Assembly: GCA_037349315.1 (NCBI GenBank)
Contig: JBAIAC010000035.1
Span: 11,794,501-11,858,500, forward strand
Length of the DNA: 64,000 bases
Source: Chelydra serpentina
Lineage: Eukaryota > Chordata > Testudines > Chelydridae
Direction of reading: 5' to 3'
Part shown: piece by piece, positions 34,171 to 46,551 of the stretch
Position numbering within the stretch: position 1 is the first letter of the stretch
Layout: each line of letters begins with the position of its first letter
The notes under the pieces: model-generated
What the model was told of the DNA's origin: nothing
Seen by the model: only the letters and a program-made list of their open reading frames with translations
Database searches by the model: none
Program-made: the position numbers and the translations under genes

Positions 34171-35929
34171 GTTAATATAGTAAGATCTCTCAAAGATATT
34201 TTAGGAAATTGCCGTATCTGTCTCAATAAGCATGTTTAAAACCAAGAACAAATAATTCTAATGAAGCATAAGTTCTCAGCTTGTCTCTGGAAATGAATTA
34301 TTAAAAGGGTGAAAGAAAGTGATTTAAGAGTCCATGACTAATTTAGTTTTCATATGAATCACTCATGAATCTATTGTAAAAAAGATGAGACACATTTGGT
34401 TAGTGTGGAGAAATTATTTTCAAAGTGATAGACGTTGTAGAGTTTGGATTGTAATTATAATTTCATTAAATGCCTGGGTACATTTTGTTTTAAACGTTAT
34501 CAGATGGCTATTTCTGGGACTCTTGAGGATCAAGCAAGTTTTTCAGAATTCAAAAAAAAAAGAATTAACCAAATTGTAATCACAATAGTGATAATCAATA
34601 AATGCTGGCACTGTTTCTTTACCTTTAGTGAGAAATACATTGCATAGCAAGGCATAAAATCAGCCCTGAGATGCTGTAATCAGTGGGTTTGAAAAAACTC
34701 GGTTCTAGAGAGACAGTGGACAGAAGATCATGTCCCATCCAATCTATGAAATGCATTTAACAGCTCAAATAGTGATTCTTTGTTCTTGCTTTTATATGGG
34801 ATGTTTCATATCATATAAGTTCTGATGGACTAAAATGACAAGAATATCATTAGCTGAGGTTGTAGGTGTGGCTAGGTCTTGAGAGCAACCCTTTGACAGC
34901 TGCTGGTAATTACTGGCATTGGTAGCTCTTTATCATCATCAAAATAGAAATCCATAGGGCCTCTTCAGCACCCTTTAGACAGGTATTTATCAGCAGTGGG
35001 AAGCTGATGCTAGTTAAAATCAAGGATGAGTAGGATTTCAAACTGTGGGTCAGCACAATGGGAGGGGTGTGGGGCACACCATGTTTTCACTAGGTACGCA
35101 ATGCAGCAAGCAGAAGCATTTTTAGATGATCCAGACATTTTCAGACATAAATATTATAGAGTTGGGCCCAAACCAAACCCTCAGATCTGATCTCCTCTGA
35201 AGTTTGGGTGGATTTAAAATTCAAACCCTGATGGAAGGTGTACAAATCTTTACAATCAGCCAAACCAGCAAAGACTAAACTTGGGGATGTTCAGAATTCA
35301 AAGCCATGATTGAATTTGTAACTTGGAGTTCCCTCCAAGGGAACTTGTTACCTTAGCCTAACATCTAGCTCCAGGCCAGGCCTTGGTCAAATGTGTAGGA
35401 GGAAGGCAGAGCCATTGAGTCTGCAGAGCCATTCCAAATGCTGAAGTAGCCCTATATTCCACTAAAACTGCCCACCACTCAGGGAGGTCTGACATGATGA
35501 ACTATGTAGCAATGGATCTTCCTGGCCCCTCTTTTATCACCCACCGCACCTGCCCCTGTCACACAGGAAGTTTGAGCAGAGCAGTGGCCCTCACAGTGCA
35601 TATCCCCAGTGTGAGGCCCATCATCCATTCCCACCCTTTTTCAAAGGAGAGTCACAGTGGTTCCTTTTGTTAAGAGGTAGTGACAGAGGAAAGAACTAAA
35701 TATGTCCAAGTGATCACCCATATTGCATTCAAGTCCATCTCTAATACACTTTCCCCATGAAGTATTTCAGCAACAACCCACTAAAGAAAGATGTGCGTAA
35801 AATTCTTCTCGGCTGTGAAGCTAGACCACAATATGGTAAACTGTGATGGAAAAGTTTGGTGAAGGCATACCTCTCACTCTGCCAAAGCCCACATCTAGTG
35901 GCGCACAGTGTGTGAGAAGGATCCCAAAT

Positions 35930-36205
35930 GAAGGCCATACGAAGATTATGAAGTTAGGACAAGAGCCAGGGAGATTTAATTTAGGTATTAGGAAAAAAAT
36001 TCAAGCTCTATGGGCAATTAAGCCCTGGAATAGGCTTCCAAGGGAGGTTGTGGAATCCCCATTTCTGGAGGTTTTTAGAACAGGTTGGACAAACACCTGT
36101 CAGGGATGGTCTACTCTAGCTTTACTTGGCTCTGCCTCAGTGCAAAGGTCGGACTTCATGACTTCTCAAGCTCCCTTCCAGCTGTACATTTCTATGATTA
36201 TTCAC
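35930..36205 (+). pseudogene. CR1 LINE 3' end fragment
   Basis: On the + strand QEPGRFNLGIRKKIQALWAI and [20 protein letters not shown] match the C-terminus of the CR1 ORF. A diverged 3' UTR with CTCCCTTCCAGCTGTACATT and a terminal TTCTATGATTATT follow. It is 5'-truncated, with stops outside this block, and orientated with FSTL4. Confidence 0.85.
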
Positions 36206-37844
36206 ACAGGATAATCTGAAAAGGACTGTGGGATTCATTCCTTTAGTTTTAAATAACCTCAGCTGTAGGAGTCTTTATTTCTGATGTAAATAATTTTCAG
36301 TAATAAAAGCAAGGGGACATCAAATGTATGTGGAACTAAGGCCGCTGTGATTAAATTAGTGATATGTCCCAAAATGAGAGACCTGGGTGAAAGAACCAGG
36401 AGTTTGTGTAGGCTTTGTTCGGCACCTGGAGCACTAATACTGTTCAATAAATAACGATAATAGTACATGATGTACATTTTTGGTCTGTTCATACAATGTG
36501 TGTGTGAGTGTGAGTGAGAGGGAGCGTCTACCACTTGTGTGTGTGAAAGAGACTGTGTGAAAAAGACCACGACCCTCTGTTGGATGCCATGCTTAAGTAT
36601 TTGTCGCTGTCTTATGGCCAAATGCTACACTGTCTGGTTGAGAGTATTTAATGGTTGTCACTAGTACACTGTGAGAAGTTGTGACTAGTACACTGTAGTC
36701 TGGTTTTCAGATATGGTCAAATATATTATTTGCACATGATGATACTGGGAATGTGCAGGCAGATGAGCTGTTAGCTTCTACCTGCTTACAGCTTGTACAT
36801 ACCCAGAGTATTTGTTCAGCAAAGTAGACATGTGGGATTGCACCAGTTTATCTTTGAAAATTAAAAATTAGCTGGTGCTGGCCCTATGAGAACTTAGCCC
36901 CCTGCACAGCCAGAATGCTTTCACTCATGGCACCGAGCTGTAGTTTTTCCATTATTTCTTCCTTTTTATTTTTGCTTAAACAATTGCAAATCATTCTATA
37001 AAATACACAAGCTCTTAACTTGTGCTAATTGCCCTTTGCATCACCCTGGCAGGGCAAAGGGACCTCAAGCCTGCCCTAGAAGGGCAGCTGTGCACTGCCC
37101 CTTGTGTACTGTACGAGCTTTCTTAGGTGACAGAGTTGATGTAGCTGGTTCTATATCACCCAGTCCTCCCACCTCAGTGTCAGAGGTACACACACGTTCA
37201 GCAGCCGTGAGTCTATTCTAATATGAACTCTGGGCCATACTGCCCTCCAGGATTGGAAGCCAGAAAAACATCAATGCCTCCTTTCAACCTTCCACCTGCT
37301 CTTAGGCGCACAAGCAGAAAGCTGGGTCACACTGGGGACTGAACCCAGGGAGTCAAAGTTTGCTACTCATTCCCTTTTTCTCAGCTTCATTCATGTATGT
37401 AGCAGTACAGGACGTGTGACATTACAGTCACATATTGGATTCTGAATGAAACTGTTTCACCTGAGGCAAAATGTGAACTGGATTTACAAACAAAATTTTA
37501 CACATCTTTAAGTGTGGTGTCTCAGAACCTTAGCAGATCGTGATGTCAATGAATGTATTGGGAAGGAGGAGTAGGATAACTAAACATGCAAAATCTTGGT
37601 AATCAGTACAGATGGAAGGGAAATGAAATGCAGAAGAGGTGGATTTGTCTCGAATAGTTTTGTTTTAAAATTGACTATGTATGGTAATGACTTTAAGATT
37701 GCTAAATAGAATACCAGGCTCTGATCAATTTAAAACACTCGCTTTTAATTTTGCAAAGTTTGACTGTATCCAGAGAGTGAATTATCAAGGGCAAATGGCA
37801 CCTTAGACCCCCCTTAGGTTCTTGCTTTCCTGTACCTCACTGTT

Positions 37845-39035
37845 GGAACCATGCAGTCCAGACACTCTTAGACCGGCTCTCTGGGAAGTAGTCCCCCTGT
37901 TTCTCAAGCATGTTAATGCAACAGGCCCAACTGTGTTAGGCACCTGTAAGCCCTTTCACTTCGGGGACCTGTGAGCTGATTAAAGCGACTCAGAAAATGT
38001 CTCTTCAAAGCAAAGCATTATTTATTCATTCCCCCAAAAGGTACAAAGCACATAGAGCAAAGGGTAAAAACAATAAGAGGTCTATATACATGAGTCTTAG
38101 TTACACTTTAATCTTTCCTAACAGCTTCTATAAGCTCCTCTCAGATCAGCCAAACTCCATGTCTGGCTGGGAGGAGCAGACTGTCCTGCTCGCAGCATGT
38201 TCTCTGTCTGTGTGTTGCCTTGTGAGCTGTGTGCTCTCAACTAGTGTGATCACCTTTTCAAAAGGCAAAAGCAGGACACATGCGAGACCCCCTACCCCCT
38301 CGCTCCTCCTCTTTCCCCTGGAGCCCCCAACCCCCTCCTCCCCCTGAGGCTTTGCCCCTGCTCCTCCTCTTCCCCCTAAGGTCCCACTCCCTGGCCAGGT
38401 TGAAATCCAGAGCCAGGCCGTGGTAAGAGCCACCCAGTGACCCTGTCCCTCTGTGGGGAGCCCTGGACCCTCCACCTGCCCTAAATAGGGGGTTGGAGGG
38501 CCCAAGAGCAGCCCCTGGCCTGTGTCCCACCCCCAGGGCACACCATCTAGCACTCCCCACAACAGCCCAGGTTCCCTTAGTGTCTCTTAGTACTGCCCAG
38601 ATTCGGCTTCCGGGTGGGGCCCCAGAGGGAGAGGAGGAGGGGCATTGTTGCAGGGGGGGGGGAGAGAATAAGACCCACCTCAGCCCCCCCACAACAGGAA
38701 GAGCCTCCGGCAGGTGTGGAGCGGCACCACAGGAAATCTGTAGTCATTCATTTGGGGAATGGGACTTGAACTCTGCATTTCAGGACTGTCCCGCCCAATT
38801 TGGGACAGGTGGTCACCCTAGCTCTCACTGAGAGTCACTGGGCAGCCTTTCTTAGCTCACCCAAATGCCTTCCCTTTTCTAGGCCTGGGGTCCTGTCATG
38901 GCTTAGTTCCCTTGATCTCTCTCATCTCCGTCTTGGCAAAATGCTATAGTCACCAGGTTTGGAGCTTAGGAGTCACCTCTTCATGGCTGTAAGCCTGCTA
39001 TTGGGTTAGAGTGTTTGTGGGCATGCTTCTTATCT
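37845..39035 (-). repeat. LTR-like repeat, antisense, interrupted by a hAT element
   Basis: Flanks of the hAT insertion at 38242-38820 join into one continuous moderately GC-rich repeat. On the - strand a polyadenylation-like AATAAATAATGCTTTGC lies near 38015-38032. I recognise it as turtle-repeat-like but could not define termini. Confidence 0.35.
38242..38820. mobile_element. hAT element, TAGGGTGACCAGA family, 579 bp GC-rich variant
   Basis: The left end TAGTGTGATCACCT and right end AGGTGGTCACCCTA are diverged inverted repeats. Flanks CTCTCAAC and GCTCTCAC agree apart from one indel. The interior is C-rich on the + strand (CCCCTACCCCCTCGCTCCTC) with low-complexity runs. Frames in it are compositional. 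Confidence 0.75.
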
Positions 39036-40009
39036 AGGCAATTATTTTATCTTTCTTCCTTTGTTCTTTTAACAACCCCTTTTGGTCTAACTCCATAGCA
39101 AATGTATGCATCATATTCATAAACAGTACAGATATTTCCCACTTTGTTACAATGTGTATATGTAAATGTAAAACCCTGATGTACTAATTGATCTGGTCCA
39201 GAAGGAAAAAACAGAAAACCATAAGATGCAAAAAGGAAAAAACAGTCATTAATGTTACAAAAATACAATATTCTTTCTGTAGACAATATACAGCATTGGG
39301 ATAGAATGTAATAATCCCACGTTTTGATATTGGTCATCCTGAGTAATGCTCTTATCTTCAGTCATGGGGTTTTACTATATATGCATAACTGCCTACACAC
39401 TGCAAATATTACCCCTCTATGTTTGACATTAAAATATGGTATTATCTCAATCATATTTGATAAACTTCTTTATTAAGAATCAGAAAATAGCTTTTAAAAG
39501 TCAAAACCATGCTTTTAAGGAAAAAAGCTTTTCTTTAGAGCAACAGTATATTAGAGGAGAGGAATAATAGTATAATCTTGCATCTGTTTGTTTTTGGAAG
39601 GATCTTTGCTTCTACTAATACATTTGTATGCATCAGAGAAAATATATCATCCATAAAAAGACAATTACAGAGCACCAACCAAGCGTTTCAAACATTATTC
39701 AGCAATGTCTATAAGGAAGCATCACTTGAAAGAAAGATTTTATTGTTTTGTTTTTCTATAACTTCATATAAATCATTCCATAAAAGTAGCCATCTTACTT
39801 TTATTGATCGAAACTCAATCTGAGCTGCATCTAGGATTAGCTTTCAAAAATGTTAAATATTCTGTATAATATGCAGTTTGCTTATCTGGTGCAATATTTT
39901 TTTTTATTAACATGGTTGCCACCTAGAGCTGAGTGAATGGTTGATTTTTTCGGTTTGACCAGCAATCTGAAAACCAGAAAATATTTGGTGTGTCCTTATA
40001 ATCTTTATC

Positions 40010-40455
40010 CCAGTGGTTAAAATACCTGCCTGTGATTCCAGGGACATCGGTTTGAATTCCCACTCCGGAGGAAGGACTTGCACTCAGATCTCCCCCTTCT
40101 CAGGTGAACACCCAAACCACCTGGCTATAGTCTAGTTTGAAGTAGGGTGACCAGATGTCCTGATTTTAGAGAGATGGTCCCGATTTGGGGGTCTTTTTCT
40201 TATATGGGCTCCTATTACCCCCTCTCCCCCTGTCCCAATTTCACATTTGCTGTGTGGTCACCCTAATTTTGAAGTAGCTAGCTGTCAGTCTCTCCTGTTG
40301 AAGCCTTTCTACCTTGTATAAATACATGAATATTCATTGAGCCAACAAGAGAAAGAATGACTCATAAGCCTGTTGGTTTGGGCACTCACTTGGGAGAGGT
40401 AACAGATGTGGATTCAAATCGTCTTTCTGCCAGATTCAGAGCAGCAATTTGAATC
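40010..40455. repeat. Old dispersed repeat with tRNA-like boxes, split by a hAT MITE
   Basis: CCAGTGGTTAAAATACCTGC..GGTTTGAATTCCCACTCC (40010-40070) and CTGTTGGTTTGGGCACTCAC..GTGGATTCAAATC (40370-40420) look like diverged A/B-box pairs. The same motif type is at 50534-50821. The hAT MITE at 40143 lies inside. Confidence 0.4.
40143..40266. mobile_element. hAT MITE, TAGGGTGACCAGA family (124 bp)
   Basis: Starts TAGGGTGACCAGATGTCCTG and ends TGTGGTCACCCTAA. Flanks GTTTGAAG (40135-40142) and TTTTGAAG (40267-40274) match at 7 of 8. The interior is close to the 53676 copy (CTTTTTCTTATATGGGCTCC). Confidence 0.92.
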
Positions 40456-40547
40456 TGTTTTATATAGATTTACTTCTGTCCTTTAGATCTGTGGCCTGAG
40501 TTTGCCCTTTACCTTAAAAAGTCTCAGCACATTGATTACCAAAGGCT

Positions 40548-41601
40548 ATGTCTACCCTACAGTGTACATCAGTATAACGTATGACTAAATCAGCCCCGAG
40601 TGACATAAGTTACACCCAGGGCCGGCTCCAGGCACCAGCCTACTAAGCACGTGCTTGGGGCGGCACCTGGAGGGGGGCGGCGCTCAGGGTTGTTTTTTTT
40701 GTTTTTTTTAACATATTGGCGGGCTGTTGGGGCGCCCCGCGGCGCTCCGGCCTGAGAGCAGGGCCCCAGCCGGGCTCGCCGCCCTCACCCGGCTGGGAGA
40801 ATGTGACCGCGGCCAGGCTCGCCGCCCTCCCCCCGGCCTCCCGGGAGAGCGGGGCCGCGGCCGGGCTCACCGCCCACCCCTGCCACGCTCTGGCCACCGG
40901 GGAGAGTGGCGCCGCGGCCGCCGGGGAGAGCGGCGCCGCAGCCAGGCTCAGCGCCCTCCCTCCGGCCGCCAGGGAGAGCAGGGCCGCGGCCGGGCTCGCC
41001 GCCCGCCCCTGCCGCACTCCGGCTGCAGGGGAGAGCGGCACCGCGGCCGCCAGGGAGAGTGGCGCCGCGGCCGGGCTCGGCACCCTCCCCCCAGCCCTCT
41101 GGCTGCCAAGGAGAGTGGCGCTGCGGCCTGGCTCACTGCCCACCCCGTGGCGCTCTGGCCGCCAGGGAGAGCGGGGCTGTGGCCGGGCTCACCGCCCGCC
41201 CTGCGGCGCTCTGGCTGCCGGGGAAAGCGGGGCTGCGGCCGGGCTCGGCCTCCTCCCCTGCCGCGCTCCCCGCCGGTGCCCCAGCCGGGGCCACGGGCCT
41301 GCCGCGCTTCCCTCCGGCGCCCCGGCGGGGCAGGGCGGGGCGGCGGGTGGCTTTGCCTGGGGCGGCAAAAAGCCAGAGCCGGCCCTGGTTACACCAACAA
41401 AAGTGCCGGAATGGACAGCACTATGTTGGTGGGAGAGCTTCTCCCACGGACATAGCTTCTGCCGCTCATGGAGGCTGGAGTAGTTAAGCAGGCAGGAGAG
41501 CTCTCTTCCACTGGCTTAGAGCGGTTACATTAGAGAGCTTACAGCAGCTCAAGTGCATCAGTGCAGCTGTGCTGCTGTAAACTCTAGTGTAGCTGTGTCC
41601 T
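40548..41601. mobile_element. MITE with GGCTATGTCTAC-type ends, interrupted by a GC-rich hAT element
   Basis: The left side AGGCTATGTCTACCCTACAG and the complement of the right side (AGGACACAGCTACACTAGAG) are weak inverted repeats. Without the insert at 40617-41387 and one target copy, about 275 bp remain, of the type 'ACATAAGTTACACCAACAAA'. The family is common in turtles by memory. Its own target duplication is not clear. Confidence 0.6.
40617..41387. mobile_element. GC-rich hAT-type element with perfect 8-bp target duplication (771 bp)
   Basis: Starts CAGGGCCGGCTCCAGGCACC and ends CAGAGCCGGCCCTG. These inverted ends are flanked by GTTACACC at 40609-40616 and 41388-41395. The interior from about 40740 is extremely GC- and CpG-rich and made of imperfect repeats with spacings of about 55-58 bp, interrupted by two 23-25 bp short units. 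The recurring block is 'GGGAGAGCGG..GCCGCGGCCGGGCTC'. Frames of 255, 242 and 193 codons are open in all three + strand frames, which argues against coding. Confidence 0.92.
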
Positions 41602-42155
41602 AAGACAGATCTTTGCTTCAATACGAATTCAAGTTTTGGCCTAGTTTCCAGGCGTCATGCAGTACAATTTGCTGAGTTGCATTTTGCATGTTATATTGTT
41701 AAATAGACATTTTCCCCTGAATACAGATTTATGACAGAAGAGTGATTGATTTCAGTGGGAATGATCAATGCACTATGCTTGGTAGTATTTGCAAGTTCAG
41801 GCCCTAACTTTCCATTAGCTATGTCCAATAGATCAGGCTATACATTTTAAACTCTTAGGGTGAAAGTCTGGCACCATTGCAGTCAATGGCAAAACTCTCA
41901 TTGACTTCACAGGGGCTCGGATTTCACCCTTAGGGCCAAATTCTGAGTAGATGTTTGAATAGGCAGACAAAAAATTGAAAGGGACACACAACTTTGTAAA
42001 GGACCATTTGTAGTTTATGTGCTAAGGTTATGCCAGCAGAAACAACAGTAGCCATGTCCACAGTTATTTCTGCCACCTGTGAGGTTGTAGGCATCAACGA
42101 GCATGATCTGGGACGAAGGGGCATGTTAGTCTCACTGGCAAGCTCCACTCATGAT

Positions 42156-42475
42156 TCAAAAACAACAAGGAGTACTTGTGGCACCTTAGAGACTAACCAA
42201 TTTATTTGGGAATAAGCTTTCGTGGGCTAAAACCAACTTCATCAGATGCATGGAGTGGAAAATACAGTAGGCAGGTATATATACACAGTACACGAAAAGA
42301 TGGGAGTTGCCTTACCAAGTGGGGGGTCAATGCGAATGAGACAATTCAATTAAAGTGGAAGTGGGCTATTCTCAACAGTAGCATACCAAGGGAGGGGGGG
42401 GAAATCACTTTTTTAGTAGTAATGAGGCCAATGTAAACAGGGTGGCCAATTTCAAACAATTGATAAGGTGCTTCA
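42156..42475. repeat. Dispersed turtle-type repeat ('GGAGTACTTGTGGCACC' family)
   Basis: Contains AACAAGGAGTACTTGTGGCA, CTTAGAGACTAACC, TAAGCTTTCGTGGGCT and CTTCATCAGATGCATGGAGT. This is a very common repeat in turtle genomes by memory, probably the 3' region of a retrotransposon. No coding part is recognised here. Confidence 0.6.
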
Positions 42476-43483
42476 GGCACTTCCTTATTCCGTCTTGTAA
42501 CATGTACAAAACCTAACAGAGCTCCAGGTCCACCTTTTTTACCCACTCATGGTCTGCCCTGGATTGATACTATACCCTCATTGATGCCTGGTGTGGTTCA
42601 GGGACAGAGATTAAAAAGAGTCAGTTAGCAATATTTTTCTTTAAGCCCCAGCTGCTGGAATCAAGAGATTGAATTAGAATCTTAGCTTCCATATTTTAAT
42701 AAAGTCAGTTTCTAACCCTCATGGTTGCAGAGAAAAATCTTTATAACATGAATCAAGGGAACCTTAGTGGCTCAGAAGACAAATAAACCAGAAGACAAAA
42801 TAAATCTCATTATTTTAAAACCAGTCTCATGATTGGAGGAGGGTGGGAGGGCCTGACTCAATTTTTGAAACACTTGGGGTTGGCAGTCCTGCAGTGGCAG
42901 ATGACAGAGCCCTCCTGCCCAGTAACTGTGGCTGGAAGGATCTGGATAAAGAGCTCGCTCAGGGGTAAAATCTGCTGACTGCAAGTCCTTAGCTTCCCTC
43001 AGCTCCACCAGGCCTGTGTATTTGGGGGCAGCATTGGATGCATCTGTCCCATCCCCATGGAAACTCTCTACTAGTCCTGAACAAAGACACACATTTTGGC
43101 CTACACAGAGTTCCACCATTCTCACTTATATGAGGGTTTGATGCATGTAACTCAGAATCTGGCCCCTTAACTATTTTTTTTTAGGTTTTCAAGATCATAT
43201 CAAACAAACCAGATGGATTGCATTTATTCTGAATGGGTGTATTTAAAAAGGATGGAACAACCAATAAAACTTCCTATAGGGATTTGCCTGCTTTCCTTCT
43301 TCCACCCACACTTGGAGTTTGGCCAAACGTTCTTGGGTTTTGACCGGTGGAGTAATTTTGCATCCCCATTTATTATTCATCCTGTTGTTTTTATTTTGCA
43401 TTCCTCTTATTACATAGCATGAAATCTTACTGTATTTCTCCAGTGAAATTCTGCAAAAGATTTCATTTAGCATGCTTCGTGCA

Positions 43484-43523
43484 TTGAGCTAATTAAGGAA
43501 AAATCATTCTTTGAGCTAATTAA
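43484..43523. promoter_or_regulatory. Pair of identical 13-bp TAATTA motifs (speculative)
   Basis: TTGAGCTAATTAA occurs at 43484-43496 and again at 43511-43523, 27 bp apart in the same orientation, in sequence with no obvious repeat. TAATTA is the homeodomain core. Two exact copies this close could be a binding cluster or a small local duplication. It lies about 840 bp upstream of the exon at 44359. Confidence 0.25.
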
Positions 43524-44358
43524 CTATGGTTTTTTAAGTGTTTCCTTCTGGGTTTTGCATAAAAGTATAAACATTTTAGAACAGCAGAAGTCTGAATGCT
43601 AATGAAAAGAGAAAAGAAGCTGCTGTGTATGTTATTCCCCAATATAGTCCTGTTTGGGATCGCTTGCAATAACTTGATAAGCAGAGCACAAGGGCAAAAT
43701 ATCCAGATACACAAACCTAGCAACAAAGTCATGAGAATTCTCTGGAATAACTTTCATTTTAATTTACACACAGAGAAAATATAAGTAAAGCTGCTGCAGA
43801 TGAGAGCTAGGGAAAAAGGCACATGAAACATTTTTGAAAGAAATGCTCTCTCCTTACCTCCTAACTAGGCTGTTTTAAAAATCCTTTTTGATATAAAGTG
43901 TTTTATAGATAACTGATAGTTTCAGTTCTTTCTCATCGAGACTCTAGGTCAGGATGCACTGTGTTAGCAATCAGCATAGATCCAAACAGTCTTTAACTCA
44001 CCCAGAAGTTAGAGCTTGCTTTATAACCTTAGTAGACAGATATTAAATTCCACTATAAACTACTGATAGATGGCTGGAGACTGTCATCTTTTTACGAGCA
44101 TCGAGCATCCTGTTAACACCGAGCAAAACAGTTCACACTCTATTGAATTACTTTAGTTGCATCACCTTACTCTTAAATTGTCACTCATTTCCTCCCGCAT
44201 ATTGATTTATGAATTCCAAAACGTACTACTGAAAATTCAAGCTGTGTTGCCAAGTTGAGATCCTATCAAAACAAGCTGAAAGAGAGAGCCTAGCCTTGTG
44301 TGATGTTTAAAATAAATTTGCTAAATAAGGCCTCTTTCTTGTCTTTGGTTACCTATAG

Positions 44359-44481
<123 letters not shown>

Positions 44482-45058
44482 TAGTAAATGGCATATATGA
44501 CAATCCACTGAAAACATTCCTGTAAGCAATGCTGAATGTTAATCTTGTTCTCACAGAGTTATGAAATGGAACATGCGGAATTTTCTCTGTAAAAGGAAAA
44601 AACACAACTCTTGGTTTGCACACTCACCTCATCATACTGTGCTATGCAGGTAAACAACACAAAGTTAGTATTAGTAGAGATATCTAGCCTTATAGAGTTA
44701 GTTAGGTGTTAGTAGGTGTATCAGCCATTATAAAACAAAAAACTGTTTGGTAGTATACTACAGTATTTTCTTGTATTAAGCTGTCGTGCTTCGCATCATA
44801 GTGTGGACAAATGACTTTTTATCGGTAGAAGTATTACTTCAAATCACTAATTTCATATCCCAGAGACTGATTCATGTTGTATTAAATAAATGCTTAAATA
44901 TACCACGATAGCACAATATTCTTAAAGCCAATTATTTGGTATAGGTCAGACTAGCAGCTGGCGTAAATCAGCATAGTTCCTCTGAGGCAAGTTTACACCA
45001 GCTAAGAATCTGGCTCATTGGATTCCACAGCGAAGAGGAACTATTCAGCAGCTATAAA

Positions 45059-45246
45059 CATAGAATCATAGAATATCAGGGTTGGAAGGGACCTTAGGAG
45101 GTCATCTAGTCCAACCCCCTGCTCAAAGCAGGACCAATCCCCAATTTTTGCCCCAGATCCCTAAATGGCCTCCTCAAGGATTGAACTCACAACCCTTGGT
45201 TTAGCAGGCCAATGCTCAAACCACTGAGCTATCCCCCCCCCCCCCG
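45059..45246 (-). repeat. tRNA-headed SINE with CR1-like tail, well preserved
   Basis: On the - strand, after a G-run, it reads GGATAGCTCAGTGGTTTGAG (A box TAGCTCAGTGG) and AGCAGGCCAATG-complement. The B-box region is GGTTGTGAGTTCAATCC (complement of 45178-45194), then TTTAGGGATCTGGGGCAAAA. The rest (from GGATTGGTCCTGCTTTGAGC to ATTCTATGATTCTATG) is nearly identical to the 3' end of the CR1 at 6336-8664. This is the tortoise Pol III SINE architecture: Pol III promoter head and a tail recognised by CR1 reverse transcriptase. Confidence 0.95.
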
Positions 45247-46551
45247 CATCTTTCTGAGTGATCACATAGGGACAGATTCTGACATCCTTACTCTGGTGTA
45301 ATAGCACCTTACTTCTCAAAGAGTGCTGTGGAATAGAGCTCCAGCAGTGAAGGGCTTATATTCACTTGGGAATCACCTTTTTGCTTTCCCAAGCCTGGAC
45401 TGGCTAGTGGCTGGAATGGCCCCCAGCATAGTTTAAAACAGCATAAGGGCATTCTGCCCCAGTTCCTCCTTGCCCTTAACTGTCCCAGGAGAGAAAAAGA
45501 GTCAGCTCTGCACAGCTGGCTAATCCTCGGCCGTCCCTTTAAGGCAACTGTGAGGCTGATGGGTGCTACTGAGGAACTGGTGGACCTGTCTCACTGACTT
45601 CATTCGGACTACACAGTGAGTAAGATGCATTCAACTTGAGTAACAGAATCCGACTTTGGCCCCAGATATGGATAGCCTTTAGAAGGCCCTTAGCTCCTCC
45701 ACTCATGCAATGTAACTATTTATTTAAACACTCTGGACGCGATTTTCCAGAGCCTTCCCCCGGTGCCATCATTTACAAATGTGGATGTTACTTCCCCCAT
45801 GTGCAGAGTGGATGTTACTGCTACTGTCTGGATTTGATAACGTTTCATGTTCTCTTGGCAGTGGTGTAAATGATCATTGTTAGTGCACAGACTGATCTAC
45901 TCTAGCTTCATCCAATGTATTAATTTGGCCAGAGAATCACATTTTTTGCAAAATATAGTGGTGTTTACTCCACTCCGGCTGAATGAATACTTGTGTGCCT
46001 GATATTTTAAGGGCTTTAGTTTTGTGGAAATATTTTGTCACAGAACAAATTATTTTTACAGGAGCATCCTTAATGAGCTATGCGTTTTCCAGACATTCAA
46101 AGAGAGACATAACCTGAGAGCGCTAAGGACAGAAAAATACAGAGAGATCAGTAGATGGAGGTTAAGGCAAAGTGAAATAATAAATAGGAATTTTTATGCA
46201 AGTCAACTAAAGCCATAGTTAAAGTGAGGCTCTCAGGGGACTTAAGTATGATCAGGGTAGGGGCCTTGTGGATAAGTTCTGGGAGGTCTGTCTCCAAGCT
46301 ATCATCTGGTGGGGCAAGATACCCCGACCAACATAGAAATGTGGGATTGGGGAGGAGGGTAGTTCACTTGCCTCTATGGCAAGTCTACAGATTCCTGGGG
46401 AGGCAAGCCCCATCTTGCATCCAGCTCACCCCAAGCTCACTATCTTTTTCTGGAACATATCTCCACTGCTACAATGATAACCCCCCCCCACACACACACA
46501 ACATGCCTTTCAAGATCTGTAGGTCCTACACATGTCTAACATGTTGTATAC

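Noticed and set aside
38146..38831. Open frames of 112-144 codons in the GC-rich hAT variant
   Set aside because: Low-complexity translations overlapping on both strands and spanning transposon borders.
40716..41487. Open frames of 255, 242 and 193 codons on the + strand, and 166 codons on the - strand
   Set aside because: They overlap in all + frames within a GC-rich, internally repeated transposon. Ala/Arg/Pro-rich low-complexity translation without domains; absence of stops follows from base composition.
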